64,000 nt of DNA from Rhodocyclales bacterium (GCA_016214145.1 JACRPA010000003.1:1-64000), one strand, 5' to 3'; shown: positions 1 to 12,262, counted from the first letter of the stretch. Made by a program: numbers and translations. The notes: a model not told the origin generated them from the letters alone.

Positions 1-1
1 C

Positions 2-169
<168 letters not shown>

Positions 170-219
170 AACTCCGACTGGCGCATGGTGCGCCGGCCAT
201 TGCTCTTTGGGAAACTGAC

Positions 220-531
220 ATGCAAAGCCAGAAAATCCGCATCCGCCTCAAGGCGTTCGATTATCGACTGATTGACCAGTCGGCCTTGGAGATCGTGGAG
301 ACGGCGAAGCGCACGGGTGCAGTCGTGCGCGGCCCGGTGCCGCTGCCGACGCGCATCGAGCGCTTCGACATACTGCGTTCGCCGCACGTAAACAAGACAT
401 CGCGCGACCAGTTCGAGATCCGCACCCATCTGCGCCTGATGGATATCATCGACCCGACCGACAAGACGGTTGACGCGTTGATGAAACTTGATCTGCCGGC
501 CGGAGTCGACGTCGAGATCAAGCTGCAGTAA
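220..531 (+). CDS. rpsJ: 30S ribosomal protein S10
   Basis: ORF 103 aa, S10 sequence and operon position. Confidence 0.98.
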   Translation: MQSQKIRIRLKAFDYRLIDQSALEIVETAKRTGAVVRGPVPLPTRIERFDILRSPHVNKTSRDQFEIRTHLRLMDIIDPTDKTVDALMKLDLPAGVDVEIKLQ

Positions 532-628
532 AGCTTTATGCCGCGACCGGAGCAGTGGCCGCAACGTTGTTTCGATTGTTGTTTGTTAATAGGTCCCGGT
601 CAATCGCAACCGGGGATAGGAGAATAAA

Positions 629-1267
629 ATGAGTCTGGGCCTTGTCGGACGCAAGGTCGGCATGACGCGTATCTTTACCGACGATGGTGAAACCATCCCG
701 GTGACGGTACTTGACGTGTCGAACAATCGCGTCACGCAAATCAAGACGCCTGAAGCCGACGGCTACGCCGCGGTGCAGGTGACCTACGGCAAACGCCGCG
801 CCAGCCGTGTGAGCAAGCCGGCTGCCGGGCATCTCGCCAAGGCCGGCGTCGAAGCCGGCCATGTCCTCAAGGAATTTCGTATCGCGGCCGATCAGCTCGC
901 CAACTTCAAGGCGGGTGACGTGATTGGCGTGACGATTTTCCAGCCGGGCCAGAAGGTGGACGTGACCGGCACCACATTGGGCAAAGGTTTTTCCGGCGCC
1001 ATCAAGCGTCACCACTTCTCGTCTAACCGGGCCAGCCACGGCAACTCCGTGTCGCACAACTCGGCGGGTTCGATCGGCATGAACCAGGATCCGGGCCGCG
1101 TTTTTCCTGGCAAAAAAATGGCCGGACACTTGGGCGACGCGCAGCGCACTATGCAGAACCTCGAAATCGTCCGCGTCGATGAGGCGCGCCAGCTGTTGCT
1201 CGTCAAGGGCGCCGTTCCCGGCAGCCGCGGCACCGACGTCGTGGTCCATCCGGCGGTCAAGGGCTAA
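629..1267 (+). CDS. rplC: 50S ribosomal protein L3
   Basis: ORF 212 aa, [16 protein letters not shown] start. Confidence 0.98.
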   Translation: MSLGLVGRKVGMTRIFTDDGETIPVTVLDVSNNRVTQIKTPEADGYAAVQVTYGKRRASRVSKPAAGHLAKAGVEAGHVLKEFRIAADQLANFKAGDVIGVTIFQPGQKVDVTGTTLGKGFSGAIKRHHFSSNRASHGNSVSHNSAGSIGMNQDPGRVFPGKKMAGHLGDAQRTMQNLEIVRVDEARQLLLVKGAVPGSRGTDVVVHPAVKG

Positions 1268-1276
1268 GGGGGCGCG

Positions 1277-1897
1277 ATGGAACTCAAACTGATCAATGAA
1301 CAAGGCAAGGCCGCGTCGACCCTGCAGGCATCCGACGCGCTGTTCGGTCGCGACTACAACGAAGCCCTGGTGCATCAGGTCGTTGTTGCCTACCAGGCCA
1401 ATGCCCGCTCCGGCAACCGTGCGCAGAAGGACCGTGGCGAGGTCAGCCACACGACCAAGAAGCCGTGGCGTCAGAAGGGCACCGGCCGCGCTCGCGCCGG
1501 CATGTCCTCCAGCCCGCTGTGGCGTGGCGGCGGCCGCATCTTCCCGAATCGGCCGGACGAGAATTTCAGCCACAAGGTCAATCGCAAGATGTATCGCGCC
1601 GGACTGGCGGCGATTCTCTCGCAGTTGGCCCGCGAAGATCGCCTGGCCGTGATCGAGAATTTCTCGGTTGAATCGCCGAAAACCAAGCTGCTGGCGCAGA
1701 AGATCAAGGGCATGGGACTGGAGTCCGTGCTGGTGATCACCGATAACCTGGACGAGAACCTCTACCTGTCTTCGCGCAACCTGCCCAATGTCCTGGTGAT
1801 CGAGGTGAATGAAACCGATCCGATCTCGCTGGTTCGCTTCAAGAACGTGCTGCTGACCAAGGGTGCGGTGGCCAAGATGGAGGAGATGCTGGGATGA
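1277..1897 (+). CDS. rplD: 50S ribosomal protein L4
   Basis: ORF 206 aa, [14 protein letters not shown] motif. Confidence 0.98.
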   Translation: MELKLINEQGKAASTLQASDALFGRDYNEALVHQVVVAYQANARSGNRAQKDRGEVSHTTKKPWRQKGTGRARAGMSSSPLWRGGGRIFPNRPDENFSHKVNRKMYRAGLAAILSQLAREDRLAVIENFSVESPKTKLLAQKIKGMGLESVLVITDNLDENLYLSSRNLPNVLVIEVNETDPISLVRFKNVLLTKGAVAKMEEMLG

Positions 1898-2199
1898 GCA
1901 CTTTCAACCAGGAACGTCTGCTGCAGGTCCTCGTCGCGCCGCAGATCTCCGAGAAGGCGACCTACGTCGCCGACAAGAACGAACAGGTGATCTTCATCGT
2001 TGCGCCGGACGCCACCAAGCCGGAGATCAAGGCCGCCGTCGAACTGCTCTTCAAGGTGCAGGTCGAGTCGGTGCAGGTCTCCAACCTGAAAGGCAAGGAA
2101 AAGCGCCACGGCCGCTTTGTCGGCCGCCGCAACGACGTCAGAAAAGCTTATGTCTGTCTTAAGCCTGGTCAGGAAATCAACTTCGCGGCGGGGGAGTAA
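1894..2199 (+). CDS. rplW: 50S ribosomal protein L23
   Basis: ORF 101 aa, overlaps rplD by 4 nt. Confidence 0.97.
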   Translation: MSTFNQERLLQVLVAPQISEKATYVADKNEQVIFIVAPDATKPEIKAAVELLFKVQVESVQVSNLKGKEKRHGRFVGRRNDVRKAYVCLKPGQEINFAAGE

Positions 2200-2202
2200 A
2201 CC

Positions 2203-3030
2203 ATGGCACTCGTTAAAGTCAAACCCACTTCCGCCGGTCGCCGCGCCGTCGTCAAGGTCGTCAATCCAGACCTGCACAAAGGTGCGCCGGTTGCCGCGCT
2301 GATCGAGAAGAAAAACAGCAAGGCAGGCCGCAACAACCACGGCCATATCACCACGCGGCATAAGGGCGGTGGCCACAAGCAGAATTACCGCATTGTGGAT
2401 TTCCGCCGCAACAAGGATGGCATCCCCGCCAATGTCGAGCGGCTCGAGTACGACCCGAACCGCAGTGCCAATCTGGCACTCCTCTGCTATGCCGACGGCG
2501 AACGTCGCTATATCGTGGCTCCCAAGGGAGTGGCGGTAGGTACGCAGGTGGTCAGCGGTTCCGAGGCCCCGATCAAGCCGGGCAACGCCCTGCCGCTGCG
2601 CAACATCCCGGTGGGCACCACCATCCACTGCATCGAAATGGTGCCCGGCAAGGGTGCCCAGCTGGCGCGCGCCGCTGGCACGTCGGTGCAACTTCTGGCG
2701 CGCGAAGGCAGCTACGCCCAGCTGCGCCTGCGGTCCGGCGAGATTCGCCGCGTGCACGTCGAATGCCGTGCGACGATAGGCGAGGTCGGCAACGAGGAAA
2801 ACAACCTGCGCTCCATCGGCAAGGCAGGCGCACAGCGGTGGCGCGGCATCCGCCCGACGGTGCGGGGCGTGGCGATGAACCCGATCGACCACCCGCACGG
2901 CGGCGGCGAAGGCAAGACCGCGGCCGGCCGCGATCCGGTCAGCCCGTGGGGCACGCCGACAAAAGGTTACCGCACGCGCCGCAACAAGCGCACGGACAGC
3001 ATGATCGTCCAGCGCCGACACAAGAAATAA
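2203..3030 (+). CDS. rplB: 50S ribosomal protein L2
   Basis: ORF 275 aa, [17 protein letters not shown] motif. Confidence 0.98.
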   Translation: MALVKVKPTSAGRRAVVKVVNPDLHKGAPVAALIEKKNSKAGRNNHGHITTRHKGGGHKQNYRIVDFRRNKDGIPANVERLEYDPNRSANLALLCYADGERRYIVAPKGVAVGTQVVSGSEAPIKPGNALPLRNIPVGTTIHCIEMVPGKGAQLARAAGTSVQLLAREGSYAQLRLRSGEIRRVHVECRATIGEVGNEENNLRSIGKAGAQRWRGIRPTVRGVAMNPIDHPHGGGEGKTAAGRDPVSPWGTPTKGYRTRRNKRTDSMIVQRRHKK

Positions 3031-3040
3031 GAGGTGAAGC

Positions 3041-3325
3041 ATGGCACGTTCAGTTAAGAAAGGCCCGTTCGTCGACGCCCACCTGGAAAAGAAGGTGGAA
3101 ACGTCGCGCGCCACCAACGACAAGCGCCCGATCAAGACCTGGTCGCGGCGCTCCACCGTCCTGCCGGATTTCGTCGGCCTGACCATTGCCGTGCATAACG
3201 GCAAGCAGCATATTCCGGTGTATATCTCGGAAAACATGGTCGGCCACAAGCTCGGCGAGTTCGCCCTGACGCGCACGTTCAAGGGCCATACCGCCGGCAC
3301 AAAAAAAGCCGTGGTCAAGAAGTAA
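3041..3325 (+). CDS. rpsS: 30S ribosomal protein S19
   Basis: ORF 94 aa, [15 protein letters not shown]. Confidence 0.98.
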   Translation: MARSVKKGPFVDAHLEKKVETSRATNDKRPIKTWSRRSTVLPDFVGLTIAVHNGKQHIPVYISENMVGHKLGEFALTRTFKGHTAGTKKAVVKK

Positions 3326-3331
3326 GGAGAG

Positions 3332-3691
3332 ATGATGGAAACCAATGCGACATTGCGTGGCGTCCGCCTCTCGGCGCAGAAAGGCCGGCTCGTCGCCGAC
3401 CAGATCCGAGGCTTGCCGGTCGACCAGGCGCTCAACGTCCTGACGTTCTCGCCCAAGAAGGGTGCCAAGATCATCAAGAAGGTGCTCGAGTCGGCCATCG
3501 CCAACGCCGAGCACAATGACGGTGCCGACATCGATACGTTGCAGGTCAGGACAATCCATGTTGAGCGGGGCACGGTGCTCAAGCGCTTCATGCCCCGCGC
3601 CAAGGGCCGCGGCTTCAAGATCCTCAAGCCGACCTGCCATATCTATGTCACCGTCGGTGACGCGCCGGCGAAGAAATCCGGAAGGAAGTAA
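3332..3691 (+). CDS. rplV: 50S ribosomal protein L22 (start may be 3335)
   Basis: ORF 119 aa, L22 sequence and operon position. Confidence 0.97.
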   Translation: MMETNATLRGVRLSAQKGRLVADQIRGLPVDQALNVLTFSPKKGAKIIKKVLESAIANAEHNDGADIDTLQVRTIHVERGTVLKRFMPRAKGRGFKILKPTCHIYVTVGDAPAKKSGRK

Positions 3692-3700
3692 GGAGAAGCT

Positions 3701-4600
3701 ATGGGACAGAAGATACACCCGATCGGTTTCCGCCTCGCGGTCACACGCAACTGGGGCTCGCGCTGGTATGCCAACAGCAAGAACTTCCCGGGAATGCTCA
3801 ACGAAGACATTGAGGTGCGCGATTACCTGAAGAAGAAACTGGCGCATGCCTCGGTCGGCCGCGTCGTCATCGAGCGCCCGGCCAAGAACGCCCGCATCAC
3901 GGTGTATTCGGCCCGCCCTGGCGTCGTCATCGGCAAGAAGGGCGAGGATATCGAGCATCTGAAGGCGGACCTGCAGAAGATCATGGGCGTCCAGGTGCAT
4001 GTCAACATCGAGGAAATCCGCAAGCCGGAGACTGACGCACAGTTGATTGCAGACTCGATCGCCCAGCAGCTCGAGAAGCGCATCATGTTCCGCCGCGCCA
4101 TGAAGCGCGCCATGCAGAATGCCATGCGCCTCGGCGCTCAGGGTATCAAGATCATGAGCTCCGGTCGCCTGAACGGCGCCGAGATCGCCCGCCGCGAGTG
4201 GTACCGCGAAGGCCGCGTGCCGTTGCATACCCTGCGCGCTGATATCGATTACGGCACATCGGAAGCCAAGACCACTTACGGCATCATCGGCATCAAGGTG
4301 TGGGTGTTCAAGGGTGAGACGATGGCGCGCAACGAACAGCTGGCCGCCGCGCCGGAAGCCGCCCCCGCCGAGGAACCGGCGAAGAAGATGCGCAAGGCTC
4401 CGGCCCGTCCGGCCGTCAAGGCCGAAGGCGAAGGGGAGGCGAAGCCGGCCGCCAAGCCGCGTGTGCCGCGCAAGCCCGCCACCAAGTCTGCCGAAACCAA
4501 GCCGGAGGCCGCTCCCGCGGGCGAGGCTGCCGTGCCGGCCAAGGCGCCTGCCAAACGCGTGCGCAAGCCAGCCGCGCCCAAGGCAGAAGGTAAGGAGTAA
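3701..4600 (+). CDS. rpsC: 30S ribosomal protein S3 with long low-complexity C-terminal tail
   Basis: [20 protein letters not shown]-domain region; about 85-aa A/P/K/E-rich tail. Confidence 0.97.
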   Translation: MGQKIHPIGFRLAVTRNWGSRWYANSKNFPGMLNEDIEVRDYLKKKLAHASVGRVVIERPAKNARITVYSARPGVVIGKKGEDIEHLKADLQKIMGVQVHVNIEEIRKPETDAQLIADSIAQQLEKRIMFRRAMKRAMQNAMRLGAQGIKIMSSGRLNGAEIARREWYREGRVPLHTLRADIDYGTSEAKTTYGIIGIKVWVFKGETMARNEQLAAAPEAAPAEEPAKKMRKAPARPAVKAEGEGEAKPAAKPRVPRKPATKSAETKPEAAPAGEAAVPAKAPAKRVRKPAAPKAEGKE

Positions 4601-4605
4601 GAGTC

Positions 4606-5019
4606 ATGCTGCAACCAGCACGCAGGAAATACCGCAAGGAACAGAAGGGCCGCAACAAGGGCATCGCCACGCGCGGCACCAAGGTGAGCTTTGGCGAATA
4701 CGGCCTCAAGGCCATCGGCCGCGGCCGCCTCACGGCGCGCCAGATCGAAGCCGCCCGCCGCGCCATGACGCGTCATATCAAGCGCGGCGGCCGCATCTGG
4801 ATACGCATTTTCCCCGACAAGCCGATTTCGCAGAAGCCGGCAGAGGTGAGGATGGGCAACGGCAAGGGCAACCCGGAGTACTACGTCGCCGAGATACAGC
4901 CGGGCAAGGTGATTTACGAAATGGATGGGGTGGACGAGACGCTGGCTCGCGAGGCTTTTGCGCTGGCCGCGGCCAAGCTGCCGATAGAGACGACGTTCGT
5001 CGTGCGCCAGGTGGGGTGA
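4606..5019 (+). CDS. rplP: 50S ribosomal protein L16
   Basis: ORF 137 aa, L16 sequence. Confidence 0.98.
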   Translation: MLQPARRKYRKEQKGRNKGIATRGTKVSFGEYGLKAIGRGRLTARQIEAARRAMTRHIKRGGRIWIRIFPDKPISQKPAEVRMGNGKGNPEYYVAEIQPGKVIYEMDGVDETLAREAFALAAAKLPIETTFVVRQVG

Positions 5020-5021
5020 TC

Positions 5022-5216
5022 ATGAAAGCGAATGAACTCAGGGCCAAGGACACGGCCGATCTGAACAAGGAACTGCTGGAATTGCGCAAAGCACAATTCT
5101 CGCTGCGAATGCAGGTTTCGACTCAGCAACTGCAGAACACCAGCCAGATCGGCAAGGTGCGCAAGGATATTGCGCGCGTGAAAACCCTCTTGCGTGAAAA
5201 GGCGGCAGCAAAATGA
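5022..5216 (+). CDS. rpmC: 50S ribosomal protein L29
   Basis: [31 protein letters not shown]; start at the ATG after the rplP stop. Confidence 0.97.
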   Translation: MKANELRAKDTADLNKELLELRKAQFSLRMQVSTQQLQNTSQIGKVRKDIARVKTLLREKAAAK

Positions 5217-5479
5217 GCGAGGCAACCCAGAAAGTGCGACGCACCCTGACCGGTCGCATCGTCAGCGACAAGATGCAGAAAACCGTTACGGTCCTGGTTG
5301 AGCGCCGGGTCAAGCACCCGATCGGCAAGATCGTCACCCGTTCCCGCAAGTACGCTGCCCATATCGAGGGCCTCGAGGCGGGCGCCGGCGACGTCGTGCA
5401 GATCGAGGAATGCGCCCCTGTTTCCAAGACCAAGGCTTGGCGCGTGACACGCGTGGTGGAGAAGTCCCGCGCGATTTAA
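5213..5479 (+). CDS. rpsQ: 30S ribosomal protein S17
   Basis: ORF 88 aa, S17 sequence; overlaps rpmC by ATGA. Confidence 0.98.
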   Translation: MSEATQKVRRTLTGRIVSDKMQKTVTVLVERRVKHPIGKIVTRSRKYAAHIEGLEAGAGDVVQIEECAPVSKTKAWRVTRVVEKSRAI

Positions 5480-5493
5480 TTTGTTCGGCCATG

Positions 5494-5522
5494 TTTACAT
5501 GGCCGGCGAATTTCGCTAGAAT
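5494..5522 (+). promoter_or_regulatory. Sigma70-type promoter for the spc operon (TTTACA-N17-TAGAAT)
   Basis: -35 TTTACA 5494-5499, 17-bp spacer, -10 TAGAAT 5517-5522, in the rpsQ-rplN gap. Confidence 0.75.
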
Positions 5523-5661
5523 ACACGGCTCTTTTCTTCGTTCGGCGCCAGCATTGGTACTGAACGGATTTTATGCCTGACTGGTTCGCTGGTCGGGTCC
5601 AACCCAGACGGGTTCCAAGACTGACCGCGGCTCATGCTGCGATTAAGTTGGAGATTGAAAA

Positions 5662-6030
5662 ATGATTCAAATGCAGACGGTGCTGAATGTCGCCGATAAC
5701 ACAGGCGCGCGTTCTGTCATGTGCATCAAGGTGCTGGGCGGCTCCAAGCGCCGCTACGCCGGCATCGGCGATGTGATCAAGGTGAGCATCAAGGATGCCG
5801 CACCGCGCGGTCGCGTCAAGAAGGGCGAGGTCTATAGCGCCGTGGTGGTGCGTACCGCGAAGGGCGTGCGCCGCCCGGACGGCTCGGTTGTCAAGTTCGA
5901 CGGCAATGCCGCAGTGCTGCTCAACAACAAGCTCGAGCCGATCGGCACGCGCATCTTCGGCCCGGTGACGCGCGAACTGCGCAACGAGCGCTTCATGAAG
6001 ATCGTCTCCCTGGCGCCCGAAGTTCTCTGA
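5662..6030 (+). CDS. rplN: 50S ribosomal protein L14
   Basis: ORF 122 aa, [28 protein letters not shown]. Confidence 0.98.
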   Translation: MIQMQTVLNVADNTGARSVMCIKVLGGSKRRYAGIGDVIKVSIKDAAPRGRVKKGEVYSAVVVRTAKGVRRPDGSVVKFDGNAAVLLNNKLEPIGTRIFGPVTRELRNERFMKIVSLAPEVL

Positions 6031-6041
6031 GGATTCAGGCC

Positions 6042-6359
6042 ATGAACAAAATTCGCAAGGGCGACGACGTCATCGTCATCGCCGGCAAGGACAAGGGCAA
6101 GCGCGGCGCCGTGCTGCGCCGCTACGAAGATGAGCGCGTGCTCGTCGAGGGCGTGAACAAGGTCAAGCGGCACACCCGGCCGAACCCCGTCAAAGGGCAG
6201 CCCGGCGGCATTCTGGAGAAGGAAATGCCGATTCATGTTTCAAACGTGGCTCTGATCAACCCGGCCACGCAGAAGGCCGACCGAATCGGCTTCAAAACGC
6301 TGGACGACGGCCGCAAGGTCCGCATGTTCAAGTCGAACGGCGAAACCGTGGAAGCGTAA
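6042..6359 (+). CDS. rplX: 50S ribosomal protein L24
   Basis: ORF 105 aa, KOW-type N-terminus. Confidence 0.97.
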   Translation: MNKIRKGDDVIVIAGKDKGKRGAVLRRYEDERVLVEGVNKVKRHTRPNPVKGQPGGILEKEMPIHVSNVALINPATQKADRIGFKTLDDGRKVRMFKSNGETVEA

Positions 6360-6369
6360 GGAAAGACTT

Positions 6370-6909
6370 ATGGCGCGCTTGCAGGAATACTATAAACAGA
6401 CCGTGATGGCCGATCTGACCAAGAAATTCGGCTACAAGTCGGTCATGGAAGTTCCCCGCATCACCAAGATCACGCTCAACATGGGCGTGGGCGAGGCAGT
6501 CGGCGACAAGAAGGTGCTCGAGCACGCGGTGGGCGACATGACCAAGATTGCCGGACAGAAGCCTGTCACGACCAAATCGAAGAAGTCCATTGCCGGTTTC
6601 AAGATCCGAGAAGGTTACCCAATCGGCTGCATGGTCACATTGCGCGGTGGCCGCATGTATGAGTTTCTCGACCGTTTGGTCAGCGTTGCCCTGCCGCGCA
6701 TCCGAGACTTTCGCGGCATTTCGGGCAAGTCATTCGACGGCCGCGGCAACTACAACCTGGGCGTCAAGGAGCAGATCATCTTCCCGGAGATTGAGTATGA
6801 CAAGATCGACGCCCTGCGCGGCATGAACATCAGCATCACGACAACCGCGAAGACCGACGAAGAAGCCAAGGCGCTTCTCGCCGCCTTCAAATTCCCCTTC
6901 AAGAACTGA
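6370..6909 (+). CDS. rplE: 50S ribosomal protein L5
   Basis: ORF 179 aa, L5 sequence. Confidence 0.98.
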   Translation: MARLQEYYKQTVMADLTKKFGYKSVMEVPRITKITLNMGVGEAVGDKKVLEHAVGDMTKIAGQKPVTTKSKKSIAGFKIREGYPIGCMVTLRGGRMYEFLDRLVSVALPRIRDFRGISGKSFDGRGNYNLGVKEQIIFPEIEYDKIDALRGMNISITTTAKTDEEAKALLAAFKFPFKN

Positions 6910-6916
6910 GGGAAAC

Positions 6917-7222
6917 ATGGCGAAACTTGCACTCAAGAATCGCGAAGCCAAGCGCGCCAAGACGGTGGCCAAATACGCCGCCAAGCGCGCCGAACTGCTC
7001 GCCACCATCAACAATGCCAGGCTCTCCGACGAGGAGCGTATGGAGGCGCGGCTGAAGTTTCAGCAACTGCCGCGCAATTCCAGCCCGGTGCGACAGCGCA
7101 ACCGTTGCGAGTTGACCGGCCGTCCGCGCGGATACTTCCGCAAATTCGGTCTTTGCCGCAACAAGCTGCGCGAAGTGGCCATGCGCGGCGAAGTGCCCGG
7201 CATGATCAAGGCCAGCTGGTAA
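6917..7222 (+). CDS. rpsN: 30S ribosomal protein S14
   Basis: ORF 101 aa, long zinc-independent S14 type. Confidence 0.97.
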   Translation: MAKLALKNREAKRAKTVAKYAAKRAELLATINNARLSDEERMEARLKFQQLPRNSSPVRQRNRCELTGRPRGYFRKFGLCRNKLREVAMRGEVPGMIKASW

Positions 7223-7235
7223 GAGGAGATCGAGA

Positions 7236-7631
7236 ATGAGCATGACTGACCCGGTCGCCGATATGCTGACGCGCATCCGCAATGCGCAGATGGCCCAGAA
7301 AAACTCCGTTGCCATGCCATCATCCAAGCTCAAGGTGGCCATTGCCGCCGTGCTGAAGGACGAGGGCTATATCGACGATTTCGCCGTGCGCGACGCTGAA
7401 GGCAAGTCGCAGCTGGACATCGCCCTAAAGTACTATGCCGGTCGTCCGGTGATCGAGCGCATCGAACGGATCTCGCGCCCCGGCCTGCGTGTCTACAAAG
7501 GCTCGGGCGACCTGCCCCGCGTGATGAACGGCCTGGGCATCGCCATCGTTTCGACGCCCAAGGGCGTCATGACCGACCGCCGCGCCCGTGCCACCAATGT
7601 CGGTGGCGAAGTGCTGTGCATCGTGGCGTAA
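7236..7631 (+). CDS. rpsH: 30S ribosomal protein S8
   Basis: ORF 131 aa, [18 protein letters not shown]. Confidence 0.98.
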   Translation: MSMTDPVADMLTRIRNAQMAQKNSVAMPSSKLKVAIAAVLKDEGYIDDFAVRDAEGKSQLDIALKYYAGRPVIERIERISRPGLRVYKGSGDLPRVMNGLGIAIVSTPKGVMTDRRARATNVGGEVLCIVA

Positions 7632-7641
7632 GGAGAGAGCG

Positions 7642-8175
7642 ATGTCACGTATTGCAAAATATCCGGTCGAACTTCCCAAGGGTGTGGATATCACTCTGAC
7701 GGCGGCCGAAATCAGCGTCAAGGGCCCGCTCGGCACGCTCAAGCAGGCGGTGCATCCGGCGGTCAGCATTGAACGCGACGGCGACAAGCTGCAGTGCAAG
7801 GCTGTGGCGGGTGTCGAAAACGGCAGCGCCCATTCCGGCACGATGCGAGCCCTGCTGGCCAACATGGTGACGGGCGTCACCAAGGGGTTCGAAAGGAAAC
7901 TGACCCTGGTCGGCGTCGGCTACCGCGCCCAGGCGCAGGGTGCCAAACTCAACCTTACACTGGGCTTCTCGCACCCGGTGGTGCATGACATGCCTGCCGG
8001 CATCAAGGTGGAAACGCCCTCGCAGACGGAAATCATCATCAAGGGCATCGACAAGCAGGTCGTGGGTCAGGTGGCGGCCGAAGTGCGCGGCTATCGCCCG
8101 CCGGAGCCTTACAAGGGCAAGGGCGTGCGCTACGCGGACGAGGTCATCGTTCTGAAAGAAACGAAGAAGAAGTAA
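7642..8175 (+). CDS. rplF: 50S ribosomal protein L6
   Basis: [20 protein letters not shown] at 7642 within the 7588 ORF. Confidence 0.97.
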   Translation: MSRIAKYPVELPKGVDITLTAAEISVKGPLGTLKQAVHPAVSIERDGDKLQCKAVAGVENGSAHSGTMRALLANMVTGVTKGFERKLTLVGVGYRAQAQGAKLNLTLGFSHPVVHDMPAGIKVETPSQTEIIIKGIDKQVVGQVAAEVRGYRPPEPYKGKGVRYADEVIVLKETKKK

Positions 8176-8185
8176 GGGTACCGCA

Positions 8186-8539
8186 ATGGACAAAAAGCAG
8201 GCGCGTTTGCGCAGAGCTCGCAAAACTCGAGCCAAGATTGCCGAACTCAAGGTGGTGCGCCTTTGCGTGCATCGCTCCAACAGCCACATCTATGCCCAGA
8301 TCATCGACGGCGCCGGCGCGAAGGTGCTGGCGGCCGCCTCGACGGTCGAAGAGGGTGTACGCAAGCAGGCGCCCAGCGGCGGCAACGTCAAGGCGGCCAC
8401 TCTGGTCGGCAAGCTGATCGCCGAGCGTGCCAAGGCTGCCGGCGTCGAGACGGTTGCCTTCGACCGTTCCGGCTTGATGTACCACGGCCGTGTCAAGGCG
8501 CTGGCCGAAGCCGCGCGTGAAGGCGGACTCAAGTTCTAA
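8186..8539 (+). CDS. rplR: 50S ribosomal protein L18
   Basis: ORF 117 aa, L18 sequence. Confidence 0.97.
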   Translation: MDKKQARLRRARKTRAKIAELKVVRLCVHRSNSHIYAQIIDGAGAKVLAAASTVEEGVRKQAPSGGNVKAATLVGKLIAERAKAAGVETVAFDRSGLMYHGRVKALAEAAREGGLKF

Positions 8540-8551
8540 GCGAGGTTAGCA

Positions 8552-9076
8552 ATGGCAAAACCGCAGACAAGGAAACCGCAGGCGTCCGAAGAGCGTGATG
8601 ACGGCCTGCGCGAGAAGATGGTCTCCATCAACCGCGTCACCAAGGTGGTGAAGGGTGGCCGAATCCTCGGCTTCGCCGCACTCACCGTGGTCGGCGACGG
8701 CGACGGCAGCATCGGCATGGGCAAGGGCAAGTCCCGCGAAGTGCCCGTTGCCGTGCAGAAGGCGATGGAAGAAGCGCGCCGCAAGATGGTGAAGATTTCC
8801 CTCAAGAACGGCACGCTGCAGCATGCCGTGATCGGCGAGCACGGCGCTTCGCGCGTGTTGATGCAGCCGGCTTCGGCCGGTACCGGCATCATCGCCGGCG
8901 GCCCGATGCGCGCCGTCTTCGAAGTGATGGGCGTGACCGACGTACTGGCAAAGTGTCTCGGCTCGACCAACCCGTACAACGTGGTGCGCGCGACCCTCGA
9001 CGGGCTCACCAAGATGAGCACGCCGGCGGAAGTTGCGGCCAAGCGCGGCAAGACCGTCGAAGAGATCCAGAGGTAA
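8552..9076 (+). CDS. rpsE: 30S ribosomal protein S5
   Basis: ORF 174 aa, S5 double-stranded RNA-binding domain. Confidence 0.98.
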   Translation: MAKPQTRKPQASEERDDGLREKMVSINRVTKVVKGGRILGFAALTVVGDGDGSIGMGKGKSREVPVAVQKAMEEARRKMVKISLKNGTLQHAVIGEHGASRVLMQPASAGTGIIAGGPMRAVFEVMGVTDVLAKCLGSTNPYNVVRATLDGLTKMSTPAEVAAKRGKTVEEIQR

Positions 9077-9079
9077 GCC

Positions 9080-9262
9080 ATGGCCGAGAAGAAAGTCAAA
9101 GTCACCCTGGTGAAGGGCCTGATGGGCACCAAGCAGGATCATCGCGCCACCGTGCGCGGTCTCGGACTCAAGCGTCGCAACCATACGGTGGAACTGGTGG
9201 ACACGCCGGCGGTGCGCGGCATGATCAACAAGGTCGCCTACCTCGTGAAGTGTGAGGGCTAA
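9080..9262 (+). CDS. rpmD: 50S ribosomal protein L30
   Basis: ORF 60 aa, L30 sequence. Confidence 0.97.
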   Translation: MAEKKVKVTLVKGLMGTKQDHRATVRGLGLKRRNHTVELVDTPAVRGMINKVAYLVKCEG

Positions 9263-9700
9263 ATGGAACTGAACAATCTCAAACCAGCGGCCGGCGCCAA
9301 GCACGCCAAGCGCCGTGTCGGACGCGGCATCGGCAGCGGACTCGGCAAGACGGCCGGTCGCGGCCACAAGGGCCAGACGTCCCGCGCCGGCGGTTTCCAC
9401 AAGGTCGGCTTCGAGGGCGGCCAGATGCCGCTGCAGCGCCGCCTTCCCAAGCGCGGCTTCGTCTCTCTGACGCGTGCGCGCAATATCGAGGTGCGCCTAT
9501 CCGATCTGGAGAAGCTGCCGGTTGGCGAGATTGACCTGCTGGTGCTCAAGCAGGCCGGTGTTGTGCCGGGCGATGCGCTTTCGGCCAAGGTCATCCTGTC
9601 GGGGAAGCTGACCAAGAAGGTCGCGCTGAAGGGCGTCGGCGCCACCAAGGGCGCCAAGGCCGCCATCGAAGCCGCCGGCGGCAGCGTCGCAGCGGAGTAA
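9263..9700 (+). CDS. rplO: 50S ribosomal protein L15
   Basis: ORF 145 aa, [26 protein letters not shown]. Confidence 0.98.
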   Translation: MELNNLKPAAGAKHAKRRVGRGIGSGLGKTAGRGHKGQTSRAGGFHKVGFEGGQMPLQRRLPKRGFVSLTRARNIEVRLSDLEKLPVGEIDLLVLKQAGVVPGDALSAKVILSGKLTKKVALKGVGATKGAKAAIEAAGGSVAAE

Positions 9701-9712
9701 TCGGGAAACGTC

Positions 9713-11038
9713 TTGGCCACCGAAACGGCAACCCTGGGCAAGGCCGGCAAGTTCGGCGATCTGAAGCGCCGGCTGGTGTTCCTGCTCGGCGCTTTGATCG
9801 TTTATCGCATCGGCGCGCACATTCCTGTGCCGGGCATCGATCCGGTGCGTCTGGCCGAGCTATTCCAGGGCCAGCAGGGCGGCATTCTCGGCATCTTCAA
9901 CCTGTTTTCGGGCGGCGCGCTGTCGCGCTTCACCATCTTCGCGCTGGGCATCATGCCCTACATTTCCGCCTCGATCATCATGCAGCTGATGACGGTGGCG
10001 CTGCCATCGATGGAGGCGCTGAAGAAGGAAGGCGAGGCCGGCCGGCGCAAGATCACCCAGTACACCCGCTATGGCACCGTCGGACTGGCCCTGGTTCAAG
10101 GTCTCGGCATCGCCATTGCGCTCGAATCGCAGGCCGGCCTGGTGCTCGATCCGGGCATCCTGTTCCGCGTAACCTGTGTAACGACGCTGCTGACCGGAAC
10201 CATGTTTCTCATGTGGCTGGGCGAGCAAATCACCGAGCGCGGCCTGGGCAACGGCATTTCCATCATCATTTTCGCCGGTATCGCGGCTGGCCTGCCCAAT
10301 GCCATCGGCGGGCTGCTCGAACTGGTGCGCACCGGCGCCATGCACGCACTGACGGCGATCTTCATCATCGCCCTGGTGTTTCTGGTAACCGGCTTCGTTG
10401 TTTTCGTCGAGCGAGGGCAGCGCAAGATCCTGGTGAATTATGCCAAGCGTCAGGTCGGCAACAAGGTTTATGGCGGACAGAGCTCGCATCTGCCGTTGAA
10501 GCTCAACATGTCGGGTGTCATTCCCCCGATCTTTGCCTCGTCGATCATCCTCTTTCCCGCCACCGTGGCCGGCTGGTTCGGCTCCAGCGAAGGCATGTTT
10601 TGGCTGAAGGACATCGCGGCGACGCTCTCGCCAGGCCAACCGATCTACGTCATGCTCTACGCTGCGGCGATCGTTTTTTTCTGCTTCTTCTATACTGCAC
10701 TGGTCTTCAACTCGAAGGAAACGGCGGACAACCTGAAGAAGAGCGGCGCCTTCGTTCCCGGCATCCGTCCCGGCGACCAGACGGCCCGATACATCGACAA
10801 GATCCTGATGCGTTTGACGCTGGCCGGCGCGATCTATGTCACTTTGGTCTGTCTGCTGCCGGAATTCCTCATCCTGAAGTGGAACGTGCCGTTCTACTTC
10901 GGCGGAACCAGCTTGCTGATTATCGTCGTGGTGACCATGGATTTCATGTCGCAGGTGCAGGCCTACGTTATGTCTCACCAGTATGAAAGCCTGTTGAAGA
11001 AAGCGAATTTCAAAGGGGCGGGGATCCCCGGCAGATAG
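9713..11038 (+). CDS. secY: Protein translocase subunit SecY (TTG start)
   Basis: ORF 441 aa, SecY sequence with ten hydrophobic segments. Confidence 0.97.
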   Translation: MATETATLGKAGKFGDLKRRLVFLLGALIVYRIGAHIPVPGIDPVRLAELFQGQQGGILGIFNLFSGGALSRFTIFALGIMPYISASIIMQLMTVALPSMEALKKEGEAGRRKITQYTRYGTVGLALVQGLGIAIALESQAGLVLDPGILFRVTCVTTLLTGTMFLMWLGEQITERGLGNGISIIIFAGIAAGLPNAIGGLLELVRTGAMHALTAIFIIALVFLVTGFVVFVERGQRKILVNYAKRQVGNKVYGGQSSHLPLKLNMSGVIPPIFASSIILFPATVAGWFGSSEGMFWLKDIAATLSPGQPIYVMLYAAAIVFFCFFYTALVFNSKETADNLKKSGAFVPGIRPGDQTARYIDKILMRLTLAGAIYVTLVCLLPEFLILKWNVPFYFGGTSLLIIVVVTMDFMSQVQAYVMSHQYESLLKKANFKGAGIPGR

Positions 11039-11043
11039 GGCGC

Positions 11044-11262
11044 ATGTCCAAGGAAGACGTTATCGAGATGCAGGGCGAGGTCCAGGAAAACCTGCCCAAC
11101 GCGACCTTCAAGGTGAAGCTCGAGAACGGCCACGTGATCCATGCATTTATATCGGGCAAGATGCGCATGCACTATATTCGCATTCTGCCGGGTGACAAGG
11201 TGACGGTGCAGTTGACACCCTACGACCTGACCAAGGGCCGCATCACCTTCCGCGCCAAGTAA
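11044..11262 (+). CDS. infA: Translation initiation factor IF-1
   Basis: ORF 72 aa, [30 protein letters not shown]. Confidence 0.97.
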   Translation: MSKEDVIEMQGEVQENLPNATFKVKLENGHVIHAFISGKMRMHYIRILPGDKVTVQLTPYDLTKGRITFRAK

Positions 11263-11285
11263 GGAAGCATTACGGGAGTAAAAAC

Positions 11286-11399
11286 ATGAAAGTTCTCGCT
11301 TCGGTCAAAAAGCTGTGCCGCAACTGCAAGGTCATCCGCCGCAAGGGCGTGGTCCGCATCATTTGTACGGACCCCCGCCACAAGCAGCGCCAAGGTTGA
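11286..11399 (+). CDS. rpmJ: 50S ribosomal protein L36 (zinc-ribbon type)
   Basis: Translated by eye: [37 protein letters not shown]; absent from the ORF track because short. Confidence 0.95.
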   Translation: MKVLASVKKLCRNCKVIRRKGVVRIICTDPRHKQRQG

Positions 11400-11424
11400 T
11401 CAAGCAGGGCGGCTCGGATATAAT
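11396..11424 (+). promoter_or_regulatory. Sigma70-type promoter for the alpha operon (TTGATC-N17-TATAAT)
   Basis: TTGATC 11396-11401, 17-bp spacer, TATAAT 11419-11424, upstream of rpsM. Confidence 0.75.
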
Positions 11425-11465
11425 TAACGGTTTCGCTTTTTTGGGATGACGAAAGGTCTACGCTT

Positions 11466-11828
11466 ATGGCCCGCATCGCTGGGGTAAACATCCCCAACCA
11501 TCAACACACCGCCATCGCGTTGACCGCGATATACGGCATCGGCCGCACGCGCGCGCAGAAGATCTGCACTGCCGCCGGCATTGCGCACGCGGCGAAGATC
11601 AAGGATCTGACCGACACGCAGATGGACAAGCTGCGCGAGGAAGTCGGCAAGTTCACGATCGAGGGCGACCTGCGCCGCGAAGTGACCATGAGCATCAAGC
11701 GCCTGATGGATCTCGGCTGTTATCGCGGCGTGCGGCATCGCAAGGGCCTGCCCTGTCGCGGCCAGCGCACGCGCACCAACGCTCGCACGCGCAAGGGTCC
11801 GCGCAAGGCGATCCGTATGACGAAGTAA
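11466..11828 (+). CDS. rpsM: 30S ribosomal protein S13
   Basis: ORF 120 aa, [26 protein letters not shown]. Confidence 0.98.
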   Translation: MARIAGVNIPNHQHTAIALTAIYGIGRTRAQKICTAAGIAHAAKIKDLTDTQMDKLREEVGKFTIEGDLRREVTMSIKRLMDLGCYRGVRHRKGLPCRGQRTRTNARTRKGPRKAIRMTK

Positions 11829-11839
11829 GGAACTGACAG

Positions 11840-12235
11840 ATGGTTACGAAATCCGCCACCACCAAGGCGCGCAAGAAGGTCAAGAAGAACGTTGCCGAGG
11901 GCATTGCCCACGTTCATGCGTCCTTCAACAACACGATCATCACGATCACCGACCGCCAGGGCAACGCCCTGTCCTGGGCAACTTCCGGCGGCGCCGGCTT
12001 CAAGGGCTCACGCAAAAGCACGCCATTTGCCGCCCAGGTCGCCGCCGAGCACGCCGGCAAGGCTGCACAGGAATGTGGCGTGAAGAATCTGGAAGTGCGC
12101 ATTACGGGCCCTGGCCCCGGCCGCGAATCCGCGGTTCGCGCGCTCAACGCGATCGGCATGAAGATCACCAGCATCACCGACATTACGCCGATTCCCCATA
12201 ACGGCTGCCGCCCGCCGAAAAAGCGCCGCGTCTGA
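11840..12235 (+). CDS. rpsK: 30S ribosomal protein S11
   Basis: ORF 131 aa, S11 sequence. Confidence 0.98.
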   Translation: MVTKSATTKARKKVKKNVAEGIAHVHASFNNTIITITDRQGNALSWATSGGAGFKGSRKSTPFAAQVAAEHAGKAAQECGVKNLEVRITGPGPGRESAVRALNAIGMKITSITDITPIPHNGCRPPKKRRV

Positions 12236-12262
12236 GAGCCAGAGAACGTCAGGAGTTGAACC

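Noticed and set aside
536-4228. Long minus-strand ORFs (345, 621 and 392 aa) opposite ribosomal protein genes
   Set aside because: Mirror ORFs produced by high GC codon usage; plus strand encodes unmistakable ribosomal proteins
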